64,000 nt of DNA from Psychromonas sp. psych-6C06 (GTDB lineage Bacteria; Pseudomonadota; Gammaproteobacteria; Enterobacterales; Psychromonadaceae), in contig NZ_PIZM01000004.1 of assembly GCF_002835465.1 (NCBI RefSeq), positions 62,001-126,000 of the forward strand, read 5' to 3'. The position numbers and the translations under genes are program-made. This document shows, one piece after another, positions 18,771 to 27,025 of the stretch. Position 1 is the stretch's first letter, and each line of letters starts with the position of its first letter. The notes below the pieces were generated by a model. That model was not told where the DNA came from. It made no database searches and worked only from the letters and a program-made list of their open reading frames with translations.

Positions 18771-19565
18771 ATGATAATTAAAAAAGCGTGGCGAATATTA
18801 ACCGTTGGCGATGGTGATCTATCATTTTCACATTCGTTGCTAACAAACCACCAGCCACGACATTTAACGGCGACGGTCTTTGATACCTTAGAAACAATGA
18901 GCAATAAGTACAGCGAAAATGCTTATCAAGCACTTCACAAAAAGGGAATCCCTTTATTATTCAATTTTGACGTTACCAATAAAGAAAGTTGGTCAACATT
19001 AGCAAAGCAGACTTTCGATGTGGTGATATTTCAGTTTCCCTTACTTCCAGGGTTTGCCTCTTTTGAAGAGTTTAATAAAACCGCTGCGCAAGCCAGTATT
19101 AATACTCTTAACCGTGCTTTACTTCGCACATTTTTGTTTAATGCCTTTGAACATTTTTTAGACCCACTAGGTGAACAACTTTGCTTTATTACTTCAAAGG
19201 ATGTGAAACCATACCGCGAATGGAATATTGAAAATGCGTTACACCAGCAAAGTCATTTCAATTATTTAGGCTCTTCTCTATTTAATATTGATGACTTTCC
19301 TGACTATAAAGTACGAAATGTGGATCGTGATAAACATGTACGTGATACACAGGGAAGAACCTATGTATGGAGTACTCAAGCAACGCATCCTTTTCAGACT
19401 TTATTAGACAAAGCCGTTTATCAAGATAAGCAATGTTGCACCGCCTGCCGTGCAGGGCCTTTTACCACTGATCTTGATAGAGCTGAGCACAATGCTTCCA
19501 AGAAACACCGACAGATGCAAGAGTTTGAAGCCCAATGGCAGGCTTATTTAACTGAACATCAATGA
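18771..19565 (+). CDS. DUF2431 Rossmann-fold protein with C-terminal zinc-finger-like motif
   Basis: A 264-residue protein. The N-terminal half is the DUF2431 fold (ILTVGDGDLSFSHSL at the start, then TATVFDTLETMSNKYS and VVIFQFPLLPG), the family of the eukaryotic 25S rRNA uridine-N3 methyltransferase Bmt5. A SAM-dependent RNA methyltransferase is therefore plausible, but the bacterial members are uncharacterised. The C-terminus carries C-x2-C-x13-H-x5-H, the spacing of U1-type zinc fingers, followed by a basic helix. It is alone on the plus strand, convergent with the DUF1244 gene. Confidence 0.75.
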   Translation: MIIKKAWRILTVGDGDLSFSHSLLTNHQPRHLTATVFDTLETMSNKYSENAYQALHKKGIPLLFNFDVTNKESWSTLAKQTFDVVIFQFPLLPGFASFEEFNKTAAQASINTLNRALLRTFLFNAFEHFLDPLGEQLCFITSKDVKPYREWNIENALHQQSHFNYLGSSLFNIDDFPDYKVRNVDRDKHVRDTQGRTYVWSTQATHPFQTLLDKAVYQDKQCCTACRAGPFTTDLDRAEHNASKKHRQMQEFEAQWQAYLTEHQ

Positions 19566-19568
19566 CAC

Positions 19569-19865
19569 TTATTTATTTGACTGTAGTTTTTTAAAGGTCG
19601 CCAATTGCGCTTCGGTAGCGGGTAATTGATGATGTTCTTTCCACTGCGCATATGGCATACCATAAACAAGCTCTCTGGCTTGATCATAATCGAGTTCAAC
19701 ACCAATAGGAGTAGCCTCTGCTACCATCCATTTTGATAAGCAGTTACGACAAAAACCGGCAAGATTCATCAGCTCAATATTTTGTACGTCTTTGCGATTA
19801 TCTAGGTGGCTTAATAAACGGCGAAAAGCAGCTGCTTCAAGTTGAGTTTTTTGATCTGGCGTCAT
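19569..19865 (-). CDS. DUF1244 family protein
   Basis: A 98-residue protein with the full DUF1244 signature: FRRLLSHLDNRKDVQNIEL, then MNLAGFCRNCLSKW and ELVYGMPYAQWK. The family is widespread in marine proteobacteria, and its biochemical function is not established. A ribosome site AGGAAA precedes the ATG. Its stop is 4 nt from the convergent DUF2431 stop. Confidence 0.85.
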   Translation of the reverse strand: MTPDQKTQLEAAAFRRLLSHLDNRKDVQNIELMNLAGFCRNCLSKWMVAEATPIGVELDYDQARELVYGMPYAQWKEHHQLPATEAQLATFKKLQSNK

Positions 19866-19962
19866 GTAATTTCCTACTAAACTTTTAAAATTTACAACAT
19901 GTTAACATCTATTTTAAGCTAATCGACTATAATTTATTACTGAACTTTATTATGGATATTTT

Positions 19963-20844
19963 ATGCAATCAACCTCAAGTCAATCGCAAGGTTTACTGCT
20001 ATTTAAGCTGTCTACATTGCAGAGTTTTGCACTCGGCACATTAAAAATTCAAGAGATAGTGCCTTATCAAAAATTAACTCAACTTCCTAATGCCGACAGT
20101 AATATTCTCGGTGCAGCGAGTATTCGAGGCCAAACCATTTCCATTATTGATATGGCAGCTGCTGTCGGTTATCCGCCAATTAGCGAGGAAGAAAAGCCAA
20201 ATTGTGTGATCATTATTACCGATTGTAGCCGTCAGCATGTAGGTTTTTTAGTACGAAAAATAGAGAGAATTATTGAATGTAACTGGAAAAATATAGAGCC
20301 ACCACCGAGCTCGCTTGGCCATAAAACTTATATTACCGGCATTACTCACTTTGAAAAAAAATTGATTCAACTACTGGATATTGAATTATTGCTATCACAA
20401 ATTTTCCCCGATAATGATGATCATTCAGTTGAAATTAATGGTGTCCAAAAAGGCTTATTACAAAATGAACATATTTTACTTGTTGACGACTCAGCAGTTG
20501 CACGTAAACAATTAGAGGGAGCCTTAACGCGCATCGACGTGCCATTCAAAGTGTGTAAAAACGGCAATGATGCACTACAAGTAATGAAAGAGTGTGCTGA
20601 AAAAGAAGATCCTATCACTATTTTAGTCAGTGATATTGAAATGCCTGGATTGGATGGCTACGAATTAACCTTTGAAGTAAGAAGTGTTAAAGAGATAGCC
20701 GGCGCATACATTATTCTTCATACCTCTTTATCCAGCGAAATGAGTGTCGATAGAGCTCAGCAAGTAGGCGCAGATGATGCACTAACGAAATTTGCGGCAC
20801 AATCACTGGTAGACGCCATGCTTAAAGGTGCTAAAAAGGCTTGA
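19963..20844 (+). CDS. cheV: Chemotaxis coupling protein CheV (CheW-receiver fusion)
   Basis: A 293-residue protein. The N-terminal CheW-like domain (TLKIQEIVPYQKLTQLPN, GAASIRGQTISIIDMA) is joined to a C-terminal receiver domain (HILLVDDSAVARKQLE; phosphoacceptor Asp in VSDIEMPGLDGYEL). CheV couples receptors to CheA and acts as a phosphate sink or adaptation element. It stands alone on the plus strand, 2 kb from the che cluster. A TATAAT-like -10 lies at 19928-19933 without a good -35. Its stop codon lies inside the stem of the following terminator. Confidence 0.93.
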   Translation: MQSTSSQSQGLLLFKLSTLQSFALGTLKIQEIVPYQKLTQLPNADSNILGAASIRGQTISIIDMAAAVGYPPISEEEKPNCVIIITDCSRQHVGFLVRKIERIIECNWKNIEPPPSSLGHKTYITGITHFEKKLIQLLDIELLLSQIFPDNDDHSVEINGVQKGLLQNEHILLVDDSAVARKQLEGALTRIDVPFKVCKNGNDALQVMKECAEKEDPITILVSDIEMPGLDGYELTFEVRSVKEIAGAYIILHTSLSSEMSVDRAQQVGADDALTKFAAQSLVDAMLKGAKKA

Positions 20845-20870
20845 GTTCATTCAAGCCTTTTACTTTTTTT
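20834..20870. terminator. Terminator between convergent cheV and AGCS symporter genes
   Basis: An 11-bp stem AAAAGGCTTGA/TCAAGCCTTTT with loop GTTCAT, followed by a T-rich run on the plus strand. The A-rich 5' arm gives a short U tract in the other direction, so it may serve both genes. The cheV stop TGA is part of the stem. Confidence 0.75.
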
Positions 20871-20874
20871 ACCT

Positions 20875-22356
20875 TTACTTTTTCTGTTTATTTTCCCAGA
20901 AAAGCGCATTTTTAATACCTAGTTTTAACGGGTCAAAACTATACACCGGTCTATTTTCATTACGCTGACTTTCATAATCTTTCAATGCTTTCAGCGCTGG
21001 TCTGCCCATAAAGAAAATGATTAATAAGCCAACAATGTTTAACCAAGCCATTAATCCAACTCCTACATCACCTAGTCCCCAAGCAAGGTTTGCTGTTTTG
21101 ATTGTGCCGTAAAACGTTGCAAACATCAGTGCTAATTTTAAGAAGAAGGTAAAATCAACAGAGCGTAAAGTACGGCGAATATAAGCCACATTTGTCTCTG
21201 CGATATAGTAATAAGCCAGAATGGTGGTAAAAGAGAAGAAAAATAATGCTAAGGCAATAAAAGGCTTACCTACTCCTGGTAATACCTTGTCGACCGCCAT
21301 CTGTGTATATGCAGGACTGTTAGCGGCAATATCGGCAGCTACATTTTGCACCAGAAAACTTTCGCCCACACCATGTACGTTATAAGCACCAGTGATTAGA
21401 ATAACAAACGCTGTCGCGCTACAAACAAATAAAGTATCAATATAAACAGAAAAGGCTTGTACCAACCCTTGCTGTGCAGGGTGTTCAACTTCTGCAGCAG
21501 CCGCCGCATGAGGCCCTGTACCTTGTCCAGCTTCATTTGAATAAACACCACGTTTAACGCCCCAACCAATCGCTGCACCAACACCTGCCATTGGCGTAAA
21601 GGCATCACCAACAATCATCATAAAGATACCGGGCAATTCATTAATATGTAATGCAATGATCACGCAGGCAATAATAATGTAAGCAAGTGCCATAAACGGA
21701 ACAACAAACTGGGTAAAATTAGCGATACGTTTGACGCCACCAAAAATGATAAAACCTAAAAGTAAAACGAGGCCAGATGCCGTCGCTATTTTGGTTGCAC
21801 TGACCAAGCCAAGACCAGTATCAATCATTTCACCGGGGCCAAAAGCGAGCTCTACAGCATTACCGATACTGTTTGATTGAATGCCCGGTAATAAAAATCC
21901 ACAAGCAGTAATAGTCGCAAGCGCAAATAAAACCGCATACCATTTTTGACCTGTTATTTTTTCAATGTAATAAGCGGGACCACCACGATACTGACCGTTA
22001 TCTACTTCTTTATATATCTGTGCTAACGTAGACTCTATATATGCGGTCGAAGCGCCTAAAAAGGCAACCACCCACATCCAAAAAACAGCACCAGGACCAC
22101 CAAAACCAATCGCGGCGGCCACTCCTGCAATATTACCAGTGCCGACACGACCCGAAAGTGAAACAGCTAGGGCTTGAAAAGAGGAGATACCATGTTCAGA
22201 TTTTCTCCCAGACAAAAGTAGCTGCCACATTTCACGAATTAATCGTACTTGTACAAAGCGCGTCTGGATTGAATAAAACAACCCAGCGGCTAGGCATAAA
22301 TAGATAAGCGCAGGGCTCCAAATAATGCCATTTAAAAAATTTACTATCTCTTCCAA
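20875..22356 (-). CDS. Alanine/glycine:cation symporter (AGCS family)
   Basis: A 493-residue integral membrane protein with about 10-11 hydrophobic segments. The AGCS signatures are GRVGTGNIAGVAAAIGFGGP near the N-terminus and SNEAGQGTGPHAAAAAEVEH centrally. The family takes up alanine or glycine with Na+ (or H+). The start is a TTG with AAGGAG 7 nt upstream. It stands alone between the cheV terminator and merR. The exact amino-acid substrate cannot be read from the sequence. Confidence 0.93.
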   Translation of the reverse strand: MEEIVNFLNGIIWSPALIYLCLAAGLFYSIQTRFVQVRLIREMWQLLLSGRKSEHGISSFQALAVSLSGRVGTGNIAGVAAAIGFGGPGAVFWMWVVAFLGASTAYIESTLAQIYKEVDNGQYRGGPAYYIEKITGQKWYAVLFALATITACGFLLPGIQSNSIGNAVELAFGPGEMIDTGLGLVSATKIATASGLVLLLGFIIFGGVKRIANFTQFVVPFMALAYIIIACVIIALHINELPGIFMMIVGDAFTPMAGVGAAIGWGVKRGVYSNEAGQGTGPHAAAAAEVEHPAQQGLVQAFSVYIDTLFVCSATAFVILITGAYNVHGVGESFLVQNVAADIAANSPAYTQMAVDKVLPGVGKPFIALALFFFSFTTILAYYYIAETNVAYIRRTLRSVDFTFFLKLALMFATFYGTIKTANLAWGLGDVGVGLMAWLNIVGLLIIFFMGRPALKALKDYESQRNENRPVYSFDPLKLGIKNALFWENKQKK

Positions 22357-22437
22357 GTGATACTCCTTATTTATCCATTTTTATTGCAAGCAAAAGTAAC
22401 ACTCTATGTAGGGTTTATCAAAACCCACTCTCTGTAT

Positions 22438-22848
22438 TTAACTACCAGAGCACGGTTTATTTAATACATTTAAAATTTGACACTGCATCGCCTCTCCTGA
22501 GCAACAACTTTGCACAACTGATTGCAGCTCATCTGCCAATAATTGTAGCTGCTTGATTTTTTGTCGAACATCCTGCAAGTGTCGAACAGCAATATCATGC
22601 GCTTCATGTTCAATATGATTTTTACAGGTTTGTAAATGAATCAATTGACGAATCTCATCCAAACTAAACCCTAATGCACGGCAGTGTCTGACGAAATTGA
22701 GCCTTTGCAGATGATCTTCATTGTAGCGACGTTGATTGCCTTCACTGCGACCAGCCATAGGTAAAATATTGATCTCTTCGTAATAACGAATAGTAGGGAT
22801 TTTACACCCCGTTTTAGTGGCGAGTTGCCCAATACTGTAAATAGCCAT
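22438..22848 (-). CDS. MerR-family metal-responsive regulator (CadR/PbrR/ZntR-like)
   Basis: A 136-residue MerR protein. The N-terminal winged helix is YSIGQLATKTGCKIPTIRYYEE...GNQRRY, followed by a dimerization helix and a metal site: Cys in LQTCKNHI, the CCSG pair, and a Cys-containing tail. The arrangement resembles the Cd/Pb/Zn-sensing branch. It is divergent from the CDF transporter gene, and the spacer between them carries a textbook MerR promoter, so it almost certainly controls that exporter. Which metal it senses is inference. Confidence 0.88.
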   Translation of the reverse strand: MAIYSIGQLATKTGCKIPTIRYYEEINILPMAGRSEGNQRRYNEDHLQRLNFVRHCRALGFSLDEIRQLIHLQTCKNHIEHEAHDIAVRHLQDVRQKIKQLQLLADELQSVVQSCCSGEAMQCQILNVLNKPCSGS

Positions 22849-22871
22849 TACACACCTTTTAAAAATAATAC

Positions 22872-22902
22872 TTGAACCTCAAGTAACTAGAGGTTTTATA
22901 CT
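22872..22902 (+). promoter_or_regulatory. MerR-type promoter/operator of the CDF transporter gene
   Basis: TTGAAC (22872-22877) and TATACT (22897-22902) are separated by 19 bp, the over-long spacer diagnostic of MerR-regulated promoters. The spacer contains the dyad AACCTC-N9-GAGGTT (22875-22895), where the regulator would untwist the DNA on metal binding. Confidence 0.85.
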
Positions 22903-22933
22903 TGAACATATTGTTACTTATAAGGAAAGAAAA

Positions 22934-23569
22934 ATGGCTGGATGTTGTGGAGGACACTCAAATTTTGATGGCATGAGTCAAGCCTATAAGCGTATCTTAT
23001 GGTGGGTGATTGCGATTAATGGAGTGATGTTTTTAGTTGAAATGAGTGCAGGAATCAGCGCACAGTCTCAAGCCCTGCAGGCCGATGCGTTAGACTTTTT
23101 AGGAGATACCTTAACCTATGGCATTAGTTTGTGGGCCATTGGAAAGTCCCTTAACCTACGAAGTAATGTGGCGCTGTTTAAAGGCTATAGTTTATTGATT
23201 ATGGCACTTTGGGTCTTTGCATCCACGCTGTACCGTTTTTTAGTCACTAATAGCCCAGATGCGATGACCATGGGTACGATTGCCCTACTCGCTTTTAGTG
23301 CAAACTTAATCAGTGTATTACTGCTCATGCGCTATAAAGATGGCGATGCAAACGTTCGTTCTGTCTGGCTTTGTAGTCGTAACGATGCCATTGGTAATTT
23401 AGTCGTGCTTATCGCGGCCTCTGGAGTTTGGGTGACAGAGAGTGCACTTCCTGATTTGGTAGTTGCCTTTATATTAGCAAGCCTGTTTCTCTCTTCGGCT
23501 TGGCAAATTATTCAACAAGCTAAAAAAGAGAAAAAACAGGCAATATCTAATAATCTCCATTCTGGTTAA
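22934..23569 (+). CDS. Cation diffusion facilitator (CDF) family metal transporter
   Basis: A 211-residue protein with about six membrane helices. The CDF metal site is DALDFLGD in helix II (D-x3-D), with a second polar pair in CSRNDAIGN of helix V. The N-terminus MAGCCGGHSN offers Cys and His ligands. It lacks the cytoplasmic C-terminal domain usual in CDF proteins of about 300 residues; such short versions are often found next to merR genes. The product likely exports a divalent metal (Zn, Cd, Co or similar). It has a strong ribosome site AAGGAAAG and a MerR-type promoter. Confidence 0.85.
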   Translation: MAGCCGGHSNFDGMSQAYKRILWWVIAINGVMFLVEMSAGISAQSQALQADALDFLGDTLTYGISLWAIGKSLNLRSNVALFKGYSLLIMALWVFASTLYRFLVTNSPDAMTMGTIALLAFSANLISVLLLMRYKDGDANVRSVWLCSRNDAIGNLVVLIAASGVWVTESALPDLVVAFILASLFLSSAWQIIQQAKKEKKQAISNNLHSG

Positions 23570-23626
23570 TAGAAGCTTTATCGTATTTTGAACCAAAGAG
23601 TGGTGATTTTTAATATGCTGTGCAAT

Positions 23627-23657
23627 TTTTGCCTAATTCAAAACGAATTAGGCAAAA
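23627..23657. terminator. Inverted repeat between convergent CDF and GGDEF genes
   Basis: A 13-bp perfect stem TTTTGCCTAATTC/GAATTAGGCAAAA with a 5-nt loop lies between the two stop codons. It lacks a clear U tract beyond the stem in either direction, so it is a probable but imperfect bidirectional terminator. Confidence 0.5.
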
Positions 23658-23663
23658 CTAAGG

Positions 23664-24764
23664 TTAAATAGCCCGAATACAGCCTTTACCCGCTTGTTTG
23701 GCTAAATAAACGCCCTCATCGGCCATCTTCATTAACTCATCAATGTGATGCATCGATTGATGACGAGTCGCGACGCCAATACTGATACTTCCGAGCCATT
23801 GCCCGTCGCCAACGCTCACCGTTAACTCTTTAACTGCATTAGATAGGAGCTGCGCAATATGCATTGCACCGTCAAAATGAGTATTTTCACAAATAACAAA
23901 AAATTCGTCTCCACCTAGGCGGCAAACAATATCGTCATTTCGTAACGTTTGCTTTAATCGTTTAGTTAACTCCACTAAGACAAGATCCCCTGCATCATGG
24001 CCGAAAGTATCATTGACAGGTTTAAAGTCATCAACATCGATCATCAAGCATGATAGTGGTTTAACACTGATAGATTCGCGCCAAAGTATATTAAGACGAG
24101 AGATAGCAAAACGACGATTAGGCAGGTTGGTCAATTGATCTGTCACTGCTAATAACTTCAAATCTTCGTTGAGCACCTTAAGTTCGGCCGTTCTCTCCTG
24201 AACCTTTTTTTCCAAACTTTGGTTAAGCACATGTAGCTCTTTGTTCCGCTCTGCCACTTCTGAGAAAAGATGATTTAACGCATGTACAAGGGTCTCCATT
24301 GAACTGTCTACCGCCCTTTTTTCAGATTTAAATGCTTCATCTGGCTCCATCCCTGCATTAATTTTTTCTATTTGTCGCCCCATATTCATATCAGTTGTCA
24401 AAATATGAGTAATTAGCCAATGCACTAAAAAGTCTAATAGATGCTTACTATCTGCAATACAATCGCTAGAAATAGTGTGATACATACAATTTATTTGTGC
24501 TAAAAAATGCTGATGAGATTCGATATGATCCTTTAAAAAAGCAGGTGCAATCTTCGCATCTCGCATTAATTGCTCCTCCTCTTGAAAGTGATAAATAGCG
24601 TAATCTTCTAACTCTTTATAAACGCCTTGTATTTGAGGCAATGACGCTTTATTTTCAGTCATTAACTCAATAAACTTATTAATTAAGGTAACCAAGTAAA
24701 AATGTTGTTCATCAACTTCTTGCTGACCAGTTATGAATTTTTCACTCCACGGAAACGAATCCAT
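23664..24764 (-). CDS. Bacteriohemerythrin-diguanylate cyclase fusion
   Basis: A 366-residue protein. Residues 1-130 are a hemerythrin domain with the di-iron ligand pattern DEQHFYL, HFQEEE (H-x3-E), HIESH (H-x3-H) and HILTTD (H-x4-D). A coiled coil (roughly 150-190) leads to a GGDEF domain with intact active site RLGGDEFFVI and an RxxD inhibitory site (RNDD) five residues before it. The likely role is O2-, NO- or redox-tuned synthesis of cyclic di-GMP in the cytosol. The ATG at 24764 follows GGGAG; a GTG at 24785 is less likely. Confidence 0.9.
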   Translation of the reverse strand: MDSFPWSEKFITGQQEVDEQHFYLVTLINKFIELMTENKASLPQIQGVYKELEDYAIYHFQEEEQLMRDAKIAPAFLKDHIESHQHFLAQINCMYHTISSDCIADSKHLLDFLVHWLITHILTTDMNMGRQIEKINAGMEPDEAFKSEKRAVDSSMETLVHALNHLFSEVAERNKELHVLNQSLEKKVQERTAELKVLNEDLKLLAVTDQLTNLPNRRFAISRLNILWRESISVKPLSCLMIDVDDFKPVNDTFGHDAGDLVLVELTKRLKQTLRNDDIVCRLGGDEFFVICENTHFDGAMHIAQLLSNAVKELTVSVGDGQWLGSISIGVATRHQSMHHIDELMKMADEGVYLAKQAGKGCIRAI

Positions 24765-24890
24765 TATAACTCCCACATTTATCACGATATTTAGTAAAAC
24801 TGTAATGATTGCTTTGATAATATAGAAAATAAAGTTAGTTTATTTTCACTATTTACATAATTTTCTTGTTTACTTATCAAGGATCAAACT

Positions 24891-25523
24891 ATGAGCCATA
24901 TTTTATATTCGTTTCGTCGCTGCCCCTATGCAATGCGAGCTCGACTTGCCATTGCTTATAGCCAGCAATCGGTGCAACTTCGTGAGATCATATTAAAAGA
25001 AAAGCCAGACGAGATGCTACAAATATCTCGTAAAGGCACTGTCCCCGTGTTACAGCTTAAAAATGGAAAAATACTTGATGAAAGCTTAGATATTATGGCT
25101 TGGGCGATTTCTCAGCATGATCCCGATGATTGGCAAACCGATAATATGGATAACATGCTCGCGTTGATTGATGAGAATGATTTCGAATTTAAACAGTGGC
25201 TTGATAAATATAAATATGCAGTACGTTTTCCTGAAAACAGTGAAACTTATTACCGCGAGCAATGCGAAGACTTTTTAGTTAAGTTAGAAAAAAGACTCTT
25301 GTTTAATGATTATCTCTTCTTAAACAGAGTGACGTTAGCAGATATTGCTATTTTTCCATTTATACGACAATTCGCAAGTGTTGATAAAGCATGGTTTAAC
25401 GACAGTCCCTATCCGCAATTGAAAAAGTGGTTACAAGAGCTTATTAACTCCCCTTTATTTGAATCAATTATGCAAAAGTACCCGACCTGGTTACCGAGTA
25501 AAGAAGCACAAGATTTTCCATAA
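24891..25523 (+). CDS. Glutathione S-transferase family protein
   Basis: A 210-residue GST. The N-terminal thioredoxin-like domain carries the active-site motif SFRRCPYAMRARLA and the cis-Pro segment GTVPVLQL. The helical C-terminal domain has the GST N-capping segment TLADIAIFPFIRQFA. The CPYA motif suggests glutaredoxin-like or dehydroascorbate-reductase-like chemistry rather than classic conjugation. It has a ribosome site AAGGATC and is divergent from the hemerythrin-GGDEF gene across about 125 nt. Confidence 0.85.
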   Translation: MSHILYSFRRCPYAMRARLAIAYSQQSVQLREIILKEKPDEMLQISRKGTVPVLQLKNGKILDESLDIMAWAISQHDPDDWQTDNMDNMLALIDENDFEFKQWLDKYKYAVRFPENSETYYREQCEDFLVKLEKRLLFNDYLFLNRVTLADIAIFPFIRQFASVDKAWFNDSPYPQLKKWLQELINSPLFESIMQKYPTWLPSKEAQDFP

Positions 25524-25630
25524 CATCAAATTTTTTGAATAAAACATTCTCTATCTATCTGTTTGATTATTAATTAAATCGTCTACACTGTTTTTAACTT
25601 AATGAATTTAATTAAACCTAAGGAATGAGA

Positions 25631-26158
25631 ATGTCTCAACCTACCTCACAATACAACCCAATTGCAAAAGTGATTCACTGGCTTTCTGCAATTGCTATTT
25701 TTGGACTTTTTGCCGTAGGTTATTGGATGGTAGATTTATCCTATTATAGTGAATGGTATACAGTTGCCCCTTACTGGCACAAATCTATCGGTTTGATTTT
25801 GTTTGCAATGACCGCCTTTCGACTAATTTGGAAGCTACTCAGTAAAGCACCAGAAATAGAAGGTAAAAACTGGGAAAAAGCCGGTGCTAAAATTGCACAT
25901 GGTTTACTTTATGTTTTGCTATTTGCCACTTTCCTTTCAGGCTACTTAATCTCTACAGCAGATGGTCGTGGCATTGAAGTATTCAACTGGTTTACTTTCC
26001 CTGGTTTAGGTTCACTGATTGAGAACCAAGAAGATATTGCCGGAGAAGTACATTTTTACCTTACTTACACTTTAATAGCGCTTGCCTTGTTACATGCAAT
26101 GGCGGCATTAAAACATCACTTTATTAACCAAGACAACACCCTTAAAAAAATGATCTAA
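25631..26158 (+). CDS. Cytochrome b561 family protein (YceJ-like)
   Basis: A 175-residue four-helix membrane b-type cytochrome. Candidate haem-ligand histidines are in KVIHWLSA, PYWHKSIG, IAHGLLY and LLHAMAALKHH. It probably passes electrons in the inner membrane. The ATG at 25631 sits 6 nt after AAGGA; an ATG at 25625 is too close to it. The yceI gene follows after 16 nt, the same pair as yceJ-yceI in E. coli, so the two likely form one operon. Confidence 0.88.
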   Translation: MSQPTSQYNPIAKVIHWLSAIAIFGLFAVGYWMVDLSYYSEWYTVAPYWHKSIGLILFAMTAFRLIWKLLSKAPEIEGKNWEKAGAKIAHGLLYVLLFATFLSGYLISTADGRGIEVFNWFTFPGLGSLIENQEDIAGEVHFYLTYTLIALALLHAMAALKHHFINQDNTLKKMI

Positions 26159-26174
26159 CTGACAAGGAACCATA

Positions 26175-26744
26175 ATGAAAAAATTACTTTTAGTTACAAC
26201 AGTTGCTTCAGCACTTACTTTGCCAACTTTAGTAAACGCTGCTGATTATAAAATTGATACACGTGGAGCACACGCATCGGTAAACTTTAAAGTAAGCCAC
26301 TTAGGCTATAGCTTTATCAAGGGTAGATTTAACACCTTTTCTGGTGATTTTACTTTTGATGCAAATAACATTGAAGCTTCTAAGGTATCGGTAAGTATCG
26401 ATACAACAAGCCTTGATTCAAACCATGCAGAGCGTGATAAGCATATTAAAAGCGATGATTTTATTAACACGGGGAAATACTCAACCTCAACGTTTGTCAG
26501 TAACAAAGTCGTAAAAAATGCCGATGGTACTCTCGCTATTAGTGGTGATCTAACACTACACGGAGTAACTAAAAATATTACTTTAGATACTGAGTTTATT
26601 GGTGAAGGTAAAGATCCATGGGGTGGATACCGTGCAGGGTTTCAAGCAACAACTCGTCTCGAACTGAAAGACTTTGGTATCAAAGTGATGGGGGCATCAA
26701 GCTATGTCGATATGGAATTACACGTAGAAGGCATTAGACAATAA
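26175..26744 (+). CDS. yceI: YceI family periplasmic lipid-binding protein
   Basis: A 189-residue protein with a cleavable signal peptide (MKKLLLVTTVASALTLPTLVNA). The mature lipocalin-like YceI domain shows YKIDTRGAHASVNFKVSHLG, SLDSNHAERDKHIKSDDF and GDLTLHGVTKNITL. Family members bind polyisoprenoid chains in the periplasm. It follows the cytochrome b561 gene and is closed by a hairpin terminator. In E. coli yceI responds to stress and high pH; that regulation is not visible here. Confidence 0.92.
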   Translation: MKKLLLVTTVASALTLPTLVNAADYKIDTRGAHASVNFKVSHLGYSFIKGRFNTFSGDFTFDANNIEASKVSVSIDTTSLDSNHAERDKHIKSDDFINTGKYSTSTFVSNKVVKNADGTLAISGDLTLHGVTKNITLDTEFIGEGKDPWGGYRAGFQATTRLELKDFGIKVMGASSYVDMELHVEGIRQ

Positions 26745-26751
26745 CTTTTTC

Positions 26752-26787
26752 AGTGCACTCCTCTAAGCGAGTGCACTAATTTCATTT
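26752..26787 (+). terminator. Terminator of the cytochrome b561-yceI operon
   Basis: A 9-bp perfect stem AGTGCACTC/GAGTGCACT with an 8-nt loop, followed by AATTTCATTT, 8 nt after the yceI stop. Confidence 0.7.
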
Positions 26788-26857
26788 GTAACAAAAATAT
26801 CTCCCCAAAAAATGTACTCAGTAAGGCATTGTAACAATTACGATTTACACTTGCTTA

Positions 26858-27025
26858 TATTATACTAAATCGATTAAACAACCGATCAATCTTACTTGTT
26901 AAAAAAGCTATTTCAGCGTTAAAAATTTCGTAAAGGCAACAACCATTTACATCAATTTTCGCCTTGCACTAACTCCTTTTTCATACGTAATATTTGATCA
27001 CTATATTAACGGAATTGGTATTATA
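26858..27025 (+). repeat. MITE-like dispersed repeat, copy 1
   Basis: About 168 bp, bounded by imperfect inverted ends (left TATTATACTAAA; right TTGGTATTATA, whose complement reads TATAATACCAA). It closely matches copy 2 at 34745-34914 and, inverted, copy 3 near 62915-63075. Shared inner blocks include GATCAATCTTACT, CTATTTCAGCGTTAAAA and CAACCATTTACATCAATTTT. It has no coding capacity. Confidence 0.8.

Noticed and set aside
22411-22426. GGGTTT/AAACCC hairpin downstream of merR
   Set aside because: Short stem and no T run in the direction of merR transcription; not enough for a terminator call.
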